Shown here: piece by piece, positions 22,431-33,060 of the stretch
Position numbering within the stretch: position 1 is the first letter of the stretch
How the letters are laid out: the number at the start of each line of letters is the position of its first letter
NCBI GenBank assembly: GCA_037127315.1
Contig: JBBBDQ010001918.1
Span: 1,188,001 to 1,252,000 of the forward strand
Direction of reading: 5' to 3'
Length of the DNA stretch: 64,000 bases
Source: Ascarosepion bandense
Taxonomy: Eukaryota; Mollusca; Cephalopoda; Sepiida; Sepiidae
Program-made: the position numbers and the translations under genes
The notes under the pieces: model-generated
What the model was told of the DNA's origin: nothing
Databases searched by the model: none
The model's input: only the letters and a program-made list of their open reading frames with translations

Positions 22431-22943
22431 ATCAGCAGTAGACCTAGTGAAGCGGAAACTATACTGTTTGTCCGAGAGGAGGCTGTGAGATGCTGAACCA
22501 CCTTGGCGTTGATAATGGCTTCGAACACTTTGCCAAAGATTGGTAGGAAGCTGATAGGGCGGTAATTAGCAGGATTCAAGAGTTCTCCAGTATTCTTAGA
22601 TATATGAACTACAGAGGAAGACTTCCAACAGGCAGGAAGCACATAGGCAGTAGTTGTAGAGCATAGAGAAGACAGGGGCACATTTCTTCAAAACTATGAT
22701 TGGGATTCTGTCACCTCTGCTCACTTTATGAGGGTCAAGCTTAGAGATTATGCTAGAGACCAGTGAGGGGGTAATGTGGACGTCATTCAGTTGGGCCTCA
22801 GTTCTAGGTGGGAAGTTGGGTATAGATACTCCAGACAAATACAGTCTCGAATTGGTGGAGAACTTGTGAGCAAAGCATTCAGCCTTGTCCACTGAAGAGG
22901 TGAGGGGGTATTGAGATTTTACTATTATTAGACCTGTATTATT

Positions 22944-23321
22944 AGCAGTAGACCTGGTGAAGCAGAAACCATATTGCTTGTCCGAGAGGAGCCTATGTGC
23001 TGTGAGATGCTGAACCACCTCGGCATTGATAATGGCTTCGAACACTTTGCCAAAGATCGGAAGAAGGCTGATAGGGTGGTAATTTGCAGGGTCAGAGGGT
23101 TCTCCAGTGTTTTTAAATATAGGAAATCTTCCTCTGTAGTTCCTATATTTAAAAACACTGGAGAACCCTCTGACCCTGCAAATTACCACCCTATCAGCCT
23201 TCTTCCGATCTTTGGCAAAGTGTTCGAAGCCATTATCAACGCTGAGGTGGTTCAGCATCTCACAGCACACAGGCTCCTCTCGGACAAGCAATATGGTTTC
23301 TACTTTACCAGGTCTACTGCT
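22944..23321. repeat. 181-bp inverted repeat with 16-bp spacer
   Basis: Left arm 22944-23124 and right arm 23141-23321 are reverse complements, with 5 mismatches by my count (about 97%). The spacer 23125-23140 is aatcttcctctgtagt. Both arms are LINE RT sequence. The right arm is continuous with the rest of the plus-strand LINE, while the left arm ends abruptly near 22944. Confidence 0.95.
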
Positions 23322-24434
23322 GATATGCTAACGACCATCACCGAGTACATATACCAGGCACTCGACAGGAATGGCGAAGTCCGAACCGTTGCATTGGATA
23401 TATCTAAGGCGTTCGACAGAGTTTGGCATGCTGGCCTTCTATGTAAACTGCGGAGCTATGGTATAACTGGACATTTGTTTGAACTAATCCAGTCATTCCT
23501 CTCTAACCGCACAATGTAGGTGGTATTAAATGGACATGCCTCTCAGAACTACCATACAAATGCAGGTGTCCCCCAAGGCTCCATCTTAGGTCCTACACTC
23601 TTCCTGATATACATTAATGATCTCCCTGATTCCATAAGAGCCCAAATAGGTTTGTACGCCGATGACACCACAGTTTACTTTCGCCTCCTACAAAAATCTG
23701 GTGTAGGCGTCAAAGCTAACCTCACAGCCGAGATTGAAAAAGACCTCCAATCCATATTGGACTGGGGTAAGAAATGGTTAGTAAATTTTAATGCTTCTAA
23801 AACGAAGCTACTCTCAATTAACCATCATCGACAATCGCACCTACCTCCCATTAGCATGGACAAGGCTTGCCTCCCAGAGAGTAAAACACTGCGCCTCCTT
23901 GGTCTCACACTTTCAGCGGACCTCAAATGGAATGACTATATCGAATCCATTGCTAAATCCACTGCTATGAAAGTCGGTTCTCTGTGTAGGGCCCGGAAGT
24001 TTCTTCCGTCTGAATCTATCCTGCACATTTATAAATCTATCATCCGCCCATGCATTGAATACTGCTGCCATATCTGGTCGGGTGCCCCTGCTGTTCTCCT
24101 CGGGCTTCTCGATAAGGTTCAGAGGAGGGTCTGTAATGTGATAGATACCGACTTGGCAGACCACCTGCAGTCTCTCTCCCATCGGCGCAACGTGGCTTCC
24201 CTGTGTCTCTTCTATAAATACTTTCACAGCTTCTGCTCCGATGAACTTAGATCACTAGTGCCCACTAAATACGAATTTGAACGAGATACTAGATTAGCAA
24301 CTAGATCCCACCCTTTTACAGGGAAACCGATAAAATGCAACCGCAACTTCTACTCCAACAGTTTCTTTTCTCGCACTTCCCGACTGTGGAATTCTCTTCC
24401 ACACGATTGCTTCCCCAACTCCCCAGGAGTTTAA
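23145..24434 (+). pseudogene. jockey-like LINE RT, inserted copy, with in-frame TAG
   Basis: The frame is open except for a TAG at 23517-23519. The N-terminal part has NYHPISLLPIFGKVFEAIIN and TVALDISKAFDRVWHAGLLC. After the stop come GVPQGSILGPTLFLIYINDL, GLYADDTTVYF (catalytic YADD), KWLVNFNASKTKLLS, LRLLGLTLSADLKWNDYIES and, near the end, FSRTSRLWNSLPHDCFP. The end at 24432 results from a small deletion relative to the copy at 43514-44236. This is the best-preserved RT in the window. Confidence 0.9.
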
Positions 24435-24729
24435 ATGTAAGGTCAATAGACACCTCCTAACGCACTAACCTTCTCCCATTCTATCAAACACTCTTTCCAT
24501 CTGCCCAACCCTCATCCTCGCTATCCTTACTCATCTGTCACCTTCCTCCTGACATTCCCTATGTCTAACCACTCCTTCTCTTTACCTTCCCCTATGTAGC
24601 CCCATGCGCAATAGTGGCAGTGGAATGCCTTGCTTGGGGTGAGATGATTAAAAAAAAAAAAATTAAGCACACTTTTACAGAGTCGCCAGTAGTCTTTGGT
24701 ACTGAACTTATGGGATGATATGCATTGCT

Positions 24730-25605
24730 TCATTCTGACAACAAACAACATTTTAGCTTCATTGAGTATCTTTTAGCACTTATTACATGCCGAGGTGAAA
24801 AGGCACCTGTTATGGTCCGACACGTGGCTTCTGTAAAGCTGGAAGAAGTGATTCTAGTGGGCAATGACGGCCAAGCAAACGGGCTAGAACCAGGGGGACG
24901 AATGGGATTTAGGCTGAAACTTCTTGGCTGGGATGAATGCATTGATGCCAGCCTTAACCCAAGAGGAGACCTCGGATGCACAGTCTTCAATGGGAAGACT
25001 AAAAGATTGTTCCATGGGACGTCACACAGGAAGTCGCAGAATAAGTCCCAGTCTGCTCTTTGGTAGCAGTAGGATATTCTGCTGGTCTGAGTTTCTTGGG
25101 TGGTGTGGGAGTGGAAGGAGATGTTAACGGAAACTACCACATGGTCAGAGTTTCCAAGAGGGCAGAGCTGCTTGACATTGCAAGAGTCTGGGATGAAGAT
25201 GAAGCAGAGGTCTAGCAGTGAGGCCCTTCCATTAGGGTTATTGGAGAAACTCGTGGGGAAATCCACCACTTGCGTAAGAAACTGAGTGATTGAAAAATTT
25301 ATGGTGTGGACACCAGCAAGATCGGTGACAGAGTTTTCCAGCCACTTGGTGTGGTAGGCATTAAAGTCACCAAACACAAATATATGGGCAGATGAATGAG
25401 AAGAAATGGCCTTATTGATATTAGTAGAGATGTTATCATGTACTGAACCGTCAGTTGATGATGGGGAGTGATAGAGAAATAAAAGATAGCTAATGGAGCT
25501 TAGAAGTGAGAGACGGAAGCACATAAAAGAATGGTCTAGGGATTCAAGAGAGATCACCCTAGCTAGAGGGAGGTGTTCACTGATATAAACACCAAGCCTA
25601 TGCAT
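24730..25605 (-). pseudogene. jockey-like LINE APE endonuclease ORF
   Basis: A 291-codon frame with the second half of an apurinic-type endonuclease. It contains HIFVFGDFNAYHTKWLENSV (about residues 74-93, catalytic Asp/Asn), SNNPNGRASLLDLCFIF and LCPLGNSDHVVVSVNISF (catalytic SDH, about 153-170). A Trp/Cys-rich linker toward RT follows (YCYQRADWDLFCDFLCDVPW). The N-terminal endonuclease strand is damaged upstream at about 25600-25790. In the family this enzyme nicks the target to prime reverse transcription. Confidence 0.85.
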
Positions 25606-26560
25606 ATGGACATTGGAGTCCTTCCTGAAGAGGGGAAGGTAACCAGGAATGTAAAACTCAGAAGAGGGGATAGAAGGGTCAAGGTTAGTTTCACAGTGAG
25701 CTAAGATGTCAGGTGAGTTTGTTAAAAGGAATAATTCTACGCTGTAAAAGTTAGTGCGAATACCTTGTATGTTTTCTGATTAGCTGGTTTAGTTTTGCAA
25801 TTTTGTTTGCATGTATTCATAGTGATTTATTAAGAGAGAAAGGTCTAGAGTAGATTCAGCCAGTCACTGTATGCAGCATATTTAGGATGGAGACTGGCGC
25901 AGCCTGCAGCATAATGTGGCCTCAGGGTTGCCCACCGGAGGTTCATGCAGGGACACTCATCCATGCAAGACATGGCACTACAAGAAACCCTAATATTATT
26001 CAACTGTTGATCAGAGCAGCCTCTCCAGACACTACGCTCTTAACTACCAGTCGGAAGCAGCAACCAGGAAACTGCCAACCTGTTACCTTCAGAATGAAGA
26101 GTCGTTGCCACCATCCTCAAATGCTGCAAAAAGCTTGTGACTGAACTAACGCTAAGACTGAAGGAGAGAGAAAAAAAAGAACTGGAAACCCCTTTCTAAA
26201 CAAGAAACAAGGCAAGCACCTCTACTCCTGTTCAAAAGAAGAGAATTTTACTAAGTTTTAACTTAGTATAAGTCAAGATAAGCCTTCAAAGCCAAAATAA
26301 CTTTTTACAGAACCTTCTCTAGCAAGTTTAAAGAAAAGACCATACAAAAGATGAAATAAACAAGCCTTTGGCTTCCCAAGAAAATGCTCACTCATTTTTT
26401 AACTGGAGGAAAAAAAATACTTTTTTTTCCCTTAAATTTAACCACTGCTCTATGCGAAGAGACAAATGTACAGTAAAAGTAAGTAGGAAAATATATTTCC
26501 TTACTGAAATTAGTAGCAATAAGAAAAAAAGAAGGATCTAGCACACTTACCTATCAAAAC

Positions 26561-27582
26561 CAATTGGTAAGACCAAGATTTGTCAATTTATAGGAATAAA
26601 ATCCTATATATATATAAATAATAACTTCTTTCACTACTCCTGCAAATTTGAGAAAAAGATTTTTGAGTCAGTGTGAAATTTTAATCAATGAAAACCTTGT
26701 ATTTAAAAAGTTCATACCTCCATATGAATTTAGATTTTGAATCCTCTTATGAATATAAACAGGGTTCAGACCATTTTAAAGTCCAAGTTGATCAACACAT
26801 GAGTACACATGCCTCTTCACTACCACCACCATCACAAGAGAAGAGAGTGCTAGTAACTGCCAGCTAAGAACTTGTGCACACACACAAAAGAAGAGATTAA
26901 CAAGCAACTGCCTACTAAAGCTTTATCTATGAACTCACAAACACATTAGGCTGACCAACATAAAGTAAGTCTATCCACACAGCTCACACAACAATATGAA
27001 TGCATAATTACATTATAAAACAAACTTCACTGCAAGGAAAATTGAACAATTTATTGTGAAAAAATATAATAATGAATATATGAAAAGAATATATATATGT
27101 TATTTCAACTGATGTTCTGCTACTTTTCCTCTAAAAAATAACCTTTTCATGTTTATTTAAAAGATGTGTTGTTGTTAAATTTTGGAATAACAGATAACAG
27201 CAAAAACCTAAGTGGACAGATCCCAACACATTTTTATTAACTAAGAAGGAATCTAGCATACATTTGTAGGATTTGTCTTTAAATTTATGGAGGGGAAACT
27301 TTGAGCAGTCATTCCCCTCAGATTGGAACCTTTTATCGTCTTATATTCTTTTCTTTATATTTCAGGGTGTTTTTTTTATTTATTTCTACTGGGGAATTCT
27401 TTATATCCTCTTTAGCAGACTTCTGCTTCTGATTTAAAGTTAGCTGTTTGTTTTACTTTGATTCCATTTTGAATTTTTTTTTTAGATGTGTTTGACATAA
27501 AGATATGCATATGAGGGCATAATTTTGGTGAAATGATTACTTTTTGTATTTGTCATACTCATTGTTTTTTCATCTTTTTCAG
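26561..27582. other. intron-like sequence, no gene recognised
   Basis: AT-rich sequence between the LINE 5' region and the first exon. The last 40 bases before the exon are T-rich (attgttttttcatctttttc), as expected for a splice acceptor. No transposon family was recognised here. Confidence 0.45.
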
Positions 27583-27654
27583 TCTTTGATTGCAGACTCT
27601 TGTCCTGACAATGTCAAAAAGTGTATGGTCATATTTCACTGGTCTTTGCATCAG
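27583..27654 (+). CDS. putative internal exon of an unrecognised host gene
   Basis: A 72-nt segment is preceded by catctttttcag and followed by gtaaat, which are good matches to splice sites. Only one of three frames is open, and it begins and ends on codon boundaries (phase 0 to 0). It encodes 24 residues starting SLIADSCPDNVKKCMVIFHW. The composition is protein-like (Cys, Trp, His, Pro), unlike the surrounding repeats, and it matches none of the transposons here. I do not recognise the protein. The phase is compatible with joining to the exon at 55171. Confidence rests on splice signals and frame only. Confidence 0.6.
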
Positions 27655-27789
27655 GTAAATATAAATATCCATTTATTATCAATTCTATTCATGATATATG
27701 GAAGAGTGGATTCATTTTTCACCACCCATAAGACAATAAAGCTATTAAAACATAAGTGGTTACTGTGTGTGAAAAAATGAGAAAAAGAA

Positions 27790-28210
27790 AAACATTATCA
27801 AGGAGAGAGACCAGTAAAAGAAAAGTAATTAAGAAGACAAAAGATAACAATTGACATTGCATTTAAATTTTTGAAGATTAAAGTTGACTGGTAAGCAAGA
27901 AGCCAGAAGAGATTTTCACAAGTGAGTAATGTGAGAGAAGAAACTGTTAGCATAGAACTTGTGACTACATTTAACAATTTCAACTGTAAAATGATGAGAC
28001 CTAGCTGCCAAGCTCATATTTTGCTTAAATCTCATAAAATTTGAATTTTATCAAGAATCTCTAAATACATTGTGGAAGCACCAGATCAGATATGACTGCA
28101 ATACTCAATACTCAGGTGAATAGTAGACTTATAGATGTGAAAGATGGATATATTTTAATCATTTCATCTCAAGCAAGATAAAATCGCTAAGATACAAGGG
28201 GTTATATGTA
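27790..28210 (-). mobile_element. jockey-like LINE 3' remnants (two tails in tandem)
   Basis: 27790-28148 matches the non-coding 3' part and RT tail of the LINE family on the minus strand (gcatttaaatttttgaagat, then aagcaccagatcagatatga). A second family 3' end starts at about 28150 (tttaatcatttcatctcaag) and is only about 60 bases long. So two independently truncated copies abut. Both are heavily diverged. Confidence 0.65.
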
Positions 28211-28435
28211 TATATAATTAAAACAAGTAAAAGATTCCGTACTTAACTGATTGATGTTACCTTCAGCATCCCAACTCCAGAGTTTCATAGACAGACACTG
28301 TGAGAATCACTCCGTCCACTTGTTGGGGTGTATCAACAACAATTGACAGTTTATACTTCTCAGTTTTTTTTATATGCACTTTTTGTTGGTACAAGTTTTT
28401 TTTTGTTCTATTGTGTGAGTGTTCCCATCTACACA

Positions 28436-28635
28436 TAAGGTCAATAGACACCTCCTAACAAACTAACCTGTTTCCATTCTTTCAAACACTCTTCCCACCC
28501 AGCCAACTATCTATCACCCCCCTTCTGACATTTCCTATATCTAACCACTCTTTCTATTTACCTTCTCCCATGTAGCCCCAAACGCAATAGTGGCAGTGGA
28601 ATGCCTTGCTTGGGGTGAAATGATTTTTTTAAAAA

Positions 28636-28650
<15 letters not shown>
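28436..28650 (+). mobile_element. jockey-like LINE 3' terminal fragment
   Basis: Plus-strand family 3' end: aaggtcaatagacacctcct at 28438, then gtagccccaaacgcaatagt, ccttgcttggggtgaaatga and a T/A-rich end at about 28622-28637. The whole copy is non-coding. A (TA)n run at 28638-28676 follows. Confidence 0.85.

Positions 28651-28676
<26 letters not shown>
28638..28676. repeat. (TA)n microsatellite
   Basis: An uninterrupted TA run directly after a LINE tail, possibly grown from the tail. Confidence 0.95.
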
Positions 28677-28682
<6 letters not shown>

Positions 28683-28760
28683 TGTAGTTATTTGTCTTTT
28701 TTATCATTTTATTCACTTTACAAAAGTTCAAAATTTTAGATTTTATTTCCTGGTATTTTT

Positions 28761-29182
28761 TTTTTTATCATCTCACCCCAAGCAAGGCATTCTACTGCCA
28801 CTGTTGCACAGGGGTTTACATAGGGGAAAATGATGAGAAAGAGGGGTTAGTTATAGGAAATGTCAGGAAGAGGGTAATAGATGGATGAGAATACTGAGGA
28901 TCGGGGTGGAGTGCGAGTTAGTGTGATAGATGTCTATTGACCTTACATTTAAAATTCCTGGAGATTGTAGCTGTCGGAAAAGCAAGTATATGGAAGGGAA
29001 TTTCCACAGGTGGTAAGTGCATGAAAAGAAGCTGTTAGAGTAGAAATTGTGGTTACATTTTATCAGTTTCACTGTAAAAGGATAGGACCTAGTTGCTAAT
29101 CTAGTAGCTTGTGTAAATTCATACCTAGGGGGCACCAGTGATCTAAGTTCATTGGAGCAGAAGCCGTGAAAGTATTTAGATG
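28761..29182 (-). mobile_element. jockey-like LINE 3' fragment
   Basis: Minus strand. The T-run at about 28758-28767 is the poly-A tail and is followed by the family 3' end (atcatctcaccccaagcaag). It reaches the RT C-terminal tail, where the 28863-29192 frame shows KYFHGFCSNELRSLVPPRYE and SNSFFSCTYHLWK. Truncated near 29182. Confidence 0.85.
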
Positions 29183-29199
29183 TGTTAAGCAATTTAGGA

Positions 29200-30440
29200 C
29201 ATAAAACTTTGTTTAAAACTATCCATTTTTCAAGTGAGTGAAACTACTGGAACATGTGATTGACAGGTGTTTCTTGTTGTTGAGCTGTTGCCGCTTTGAT
29301 GAGTGTTTAAACATTAAATAGTTCTGAATGACTACTCTTGGTTTTAGTCTTGGATTTCATTTGTAAAGTCTGTATTTTTTATTAAAAAAGATAAACTAAC
29401 ATTAAGATGAGGGAGCCATCTTTAGGAGAAAAAATGCTGTTTGGAAACCAACACAACAAATTAGAATGTCCTGAAAAAGAAAAAAACTATTGGTGTACTG
29501 AATAACAGACATAGAACAAGTCTGCATAAGAAAACAACAGCAGTTGATGACAGAAGCATTGTTATAGTTGTGAGGAAAAACCTTAAAAAGAACAGTGACA
29601 TCATGAACAAACTTCAGGGTGCAGGTTTCACAATCCACTGAAGAAGACTTTGAGAGCAAAAAATATAGATGCAAACCACTCATCAGCAGTAAGAATAGGA
29701 AGGCCAGATTTGAATTTGCAAGGAAGTACAAAAATGAGAAGCAAAAATTTTGGAAGAATGTTTTCTGGACCAATTGAAACCAAAATTTATCACTACCAAA
29801 ATGATTGAAAAGCCAAAGTGTGGAAAAAGAAAGGATTTGCTTATGATTCAAAGCATAAAAGTTTACCTGTGAAACATGACGGAGGCAGTGTCTTGGCTTG
29901 ATTTTGTATGGCTGCTCCTGAAACAGACTCATTCATATTTATTGATGATGTAACTCATGATGTTAACTGCAGAATGAATTCAGAAGTCTTCAGAAACATT
30001 TTGTCTGCTAATTTACAGAGAAATGCATTCAAACTAATCAAGTGGAAGTTTATCATGCAGTAGGACAATAACCCAAAATATACTGCCAACACAACTAAGG
30101 ACTTCATCAAGGTTTTAGACTGGCCAAGTCAATCACTAGACTTTAACCCAATAGAGTATTCATTTGATCTCTTGAAGAGGAGACTGAAAAAGGAATCATC
30201 TAAAAGAAACTGCATTAAACATCTGGAAAAAAAATCACAAATGATGTATGCAACAGTTTGTTGATCTCAGTACACCACAAACTTGATGTAGTTATTTTAA
30301 GCAAGGGTTATACAAACAAATATTAAATGATATTTCTTTTAAGACTATCTGTTCCTGTAATTTTCCTCACCTAAAATGGGTTGATCTAATACAAATGTTG
30401 GCATGTCCTCAGCTGTTTAAACTGCGTTCAGAATGTAAAA
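29200..30440 (+). mobile_element. Tc1-like transposon, decayed
   Basis: Plus-strand broken frames show Tc1 transposase parts in order. The first is a helix-turn-helix-like region near 29400-29640. Then come KCGKRKDLLM and a KHDGGSVLA segment near 29875-29905, [31 protein letters not shown] (DN..xxH-like catalytic region, with Tyr for His) and [20 protein letters not shown], the last being the PDxNPIE motif with Ser-Leu for Ser-Pro. Non-coding ends resemble Tc1 ends (gaacatgtgattgacaggtg on the left; tggcatgtcctcagctgttt on the right), but exact termini were not fixed. Multiple stops, dead copy. Confidence 0.75.
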
Positions 30441-30692
30441 CATACACATGACTCTACACACATATAAACACTATGCATATTCAGTTAAAAGTAAAATAAA
30501 ATTCATCTTTATAAATAAAGTATAACTGAAAGTGCTCATTAAAAAACATCTGGACAATTTTTATATGATTTATATTCTGAAATGAAAAAAAAATTATAAG
30601 ATCACATAAAAAATTATATAAAAAACTTAACCATAATACCTTGTCTGTCATTTTTAATGAAAAGAAACCTGTATAAAAAACTGACTTCTAAC

Positions 30693-30696
<4 letters not shown>

Positions 30697-30729
<33 letters not shown>

Positions 30730-30762
30730 TAATAATAATAATTATAATAATAATAATTATTA
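30697..30762. repeat. (TA)n and (TAA)n microsatellite
   Basis: A TA run followed by an interrupted TAA/AAT run. Confidence 0.95.
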
Positions 30763-31213
30763 AACCGACTCTGCGTGTATTCTAATCTCAAAATTTTATA
30801 GAAGGGACTTTCTAAGACTATGAATGACCAGCAGAATCTAAATCCGTTATTGCCCTCGGCTATAAAGCTTTGGGCAAAGAGGGGGAAAAAAAAAAGAAAA
30901 CTGCTTGGTACCAACAATACATACGGTTCCTCCCAGTAAAAAGAAAAAAAACCCTCAACGGAACAAACAACCAGAAAAGAAAAGAAAAGAAAAGTGCTCG
31001 ATACACACTACCGAAAAGTATTTAACTAGAAGGCAGTAACGCAGAGCAAACACGGGTTTTTTTTTTTTTTTTTTTTTCCCTTCCATCCAACCTCTTCTGC
31101 AAATGGGTTAGTCTTAGTAGTGTGTATTTATTTGGTTAGTAATGATCTGCCTTTGCCCTGACGAGCCGTTGTGCGAAACCGCGGTCGGTCTTGGCGATCT
31201 TGCTATTTTGTTA

Positions 31214-31214
<1 letters not shown>
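30763..31214. other. unclassified segment with unusual CpG content
   Basis: The sequence matches none of the window's repeats. It has more CpG than its surroundings (accgactctgcgtg; the dense part near 31160-31196 reads gacgagccgttg and accgcggtcggtcttggcga). It also carries (AAAAG)n at about 30976-30997 and a T21 run at 31057-31077. No splice-bounded ORF was seen. Confidence 0.35.

Positions 31215-31265
<51 letters not shown>
31215..31265. repeat. (TA)n(GA)n microsatellite
   Basis: TA run to about 31246, followed by GA run to 31265. Confidence 0.95.
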
Positions 31266-31771
31266 GATGAAACCATATGAATATGCGTTAGTTTGCTGTA
31301 TTGCTATCTACATGGCTCCTACTATTGATAACACTGCGGTTTTGTTTATTTTGCTGTCAACTTCAACAAACTGTCTCAAACTTAATAATGATAATACAGA
31401 ACTGATTATCTAATGACACTAAGGATAATGTCTACTGAAGACATTCAGTAATTATTTTTTATCCTTAACCAAAATGTCAGTATAAATATAAAGTTTTTTC
31501 ACATTCTATACAAATGTTAATGACTGGATAACACCAGAGATTAAATATTACATTGTTGGAATTTTTACTTCAATGTTTTTTTAGACAACAAGATTTGTCT
31601 CCAGCTTAATTTTTTTTTCATCAGTTTTCTATCTATTTTATAGATTTTCCTATAAATAGCATAAAGATAAATTGCTTATTAAATGATTTAGCTTAAAGCT
31701 TGTAATATTTTCTTTTATTTAAATAAACTTCACTACGAAGGAATGATGCTTATAATGAAACAACTGTTCCC

Positions 31772-31836
31772 ATACAATCACTGAAGTTAAGCAACATCAG
31801 TACCTAGATGGAAAATCGTAGGTGGCGCTGTAAGCT
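31772..31836 (+). pseudogene. 5S rRNA-like segment heading a SINE
   Basis: The stretch atcactgaagttaagcaaca at about 31778, then agtacctagatgg, then ggcgctgtaagc matches the central and 3' parts of animal 5S rRNA in order. About nine bases of the usual sequence are missing between the first two blocks, and the 5' third is absent. It is directly followed by a tRNA-type SINE body. This suggests a 5S-derived head, or a 5S pseudogene that was the insertion site of the SINE. Confidence 0.65.
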
Positions 31837-32075
31837 TAGATATGTGGGTAGTTTTATGGATAATGGCTCTGAATTGTTAATCGGAGAACTGAGTTCCAAT
31901 TCTTGTTGGGTTCATTTTATTCACTTACATGCAAATGCCCTAGGGAAAAGTATGAATCCAACTCTTCTCTCCCCAGTTGGGTTAACTATTAAGACTTGTA
32001 TCACTATGATACTAGTAATGCCCAATCCTCACTGTCTAGCCTCAACAAGAAGTTCAGAAGTACTTACACAGCATT
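31837..32075 (+). repeat. SINE family B copy (after 5S-like head)
   Basis: Contains gagttccaattcttgttggg (box-B-like start), ttattcacttacatgcaaat, agtatgaatccaactcttct and cccagttgggttaa. These blocks recur in the same order at 46947 and 57919 and, inverted, at 37799. A tRNA-like start is only weakly visible. Non-coding. Confidence 0.7.
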
Positions 32076-32664
32076 GTATGTGATGAATTATTCTCCACCC
32101 TATAACCCTTATCTCACAGACAAAATATTGCTGGCCTTTTTCTACTATATTCTTACAATCTAAAAATATGTTCACATTTACATAACCTGCAAAGAGTTTA
32201 TAAACCAAAGAAAACAAATCAATCAATCAAAAAACAAAACTTTTTGACCTGACTCAGTTTCAGAAATATGACAAACCATCAGAAATAGTTTATTTAGAAA
32301 TCTAACATACATTATTTATTTATATTTTTGAAAGGGCTTCTTAGTTGGGCAGAGAACTTATCTGAACTCTCTCCCTTAAATGCTTGTAACTCTTTACAAA
32401 TCTTGAATTTTACTATTATTCAAGATAGGATTCTCTCCCAAGAATAGTTACAACAAGAATTTTGCTTTTCTTAGTTAAAAAAAAAAAAAATTATATCAAT
32501 TTGTTACTTAATGAACAGAATTAATTCTTTCAGTTTCCATAGTCTTCTCCAAACTCAAAAGACAATGAACTAATAATTCTAATGTTTAAAATAATCTAGG
32601 ATTCCTTCAATAAATTATCTCTGATAGTTTCTATGGGAGACTAAATATATTTGAATCTTTTTCT
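32076..32664. other. no gene recognised
   Basis: AT-rich sequence without recognised genes or repeat families. Confidence 0.4.
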
Positions 32665-33060
32665 TCTCTTATGTGCTGTGTTTCTTCAGGACGTAGTTGA
32701 TCATGACCTTCCCCATCTCCCTATCCCTAGTGACTCTTAGCATGCTTTCTTCTGTTACCCCACCCAAAACCCACTCTGACATCCACTTGCTCAAACCTGT
32801 CAAGAATGTTATGCACTGTTTTCTACTGTCTCTTTTTCCCTCTATTTAACCTGTGAGTATCAGATTCTCCAAGCCCCCCTTATTATATATCCCAGGAACT
32901 TCAGCTGTCTTTTCCTGTTGTTAAGTATTAATTTCTTTTTCATTTCCATCCTCTCCAAGACCTGATTATTGCTCACATGCTCAGTCCAAGGTGTCTGCAG
33001 CATCTTTCTGTCGAATCACATTTTGGTTGCTTCTAGTTTCTACTTCATTTTTGATGAGAT
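32665..33060 (-). mobile_element. RTE-like LINE 3' fragment
   Basis: Read on the minus strand, it matches the C-terminal coding end and tail of the RTE-like LINE ending at 21105 (LERMEMKKKLIL, RKRQLKFLG, and a final ..cctgaagaaacacagcacat). It is 5'-truncated near 33060 and full of stops. Confidence 0.75.

Larger units (their letters stand above)
22931..24662 (+). mobile_element. jockey-like LINE inserted antisense, with fold-back 5' end
   Basis: A plus-strand LINE copy runs from about 23125 to the A-run at 24650-24662. A 181-base inverted copy of its own first part precedes it. It sits inside the minus-strand LINE, whose sequence is continuous across the insertion in the paralogue at about 45170-45190. 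Target-site duplication is short or absent (tta on both sides). It is 5'-truncated, as is usual for LINE insertions, and has the family 3' end ttgcttggggtgagatgatt before the A-tract. Confidence 0.85.
21119..26560 (-). mobile_element. long jockey-like LINE (host copy, split by an antisense insertion)
   Basis: The minus-strand LINE has its 3' end at the T-run 21119-21127 and continues to about 22930. It is interrupted by an antisense LINE and resumes at 24663. The endonuclease lies at 24730-25605 and the non-coding 5' region reaches about 26560. Continuity is shown by the copy at 43318-46600, where the two flanks are adjacent (..ttactattgttaagcacac..). The same copy shows the shared 5' region (for example aaagaaaagaccatacaaaa near 26330 and 46455). 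The coding parts contain frameshifts. This is one of the two most complete copies of the family in the window. Confidence 0.85.

Noticed and set aside
22596..23291. 231-codon minus-strand ORF with apparently duplicated RT motifs
   Set aside because: It reads through the inverted-repeat junction of the nested LINE insertion. The duplication is structural and not a real fusion gene.
24730..25285. Plus-strand ORFs over the LINE endonuclease
   Set aside because: Antisense shadows. The minus strand carries the GDFNAYH and SDH motifs.
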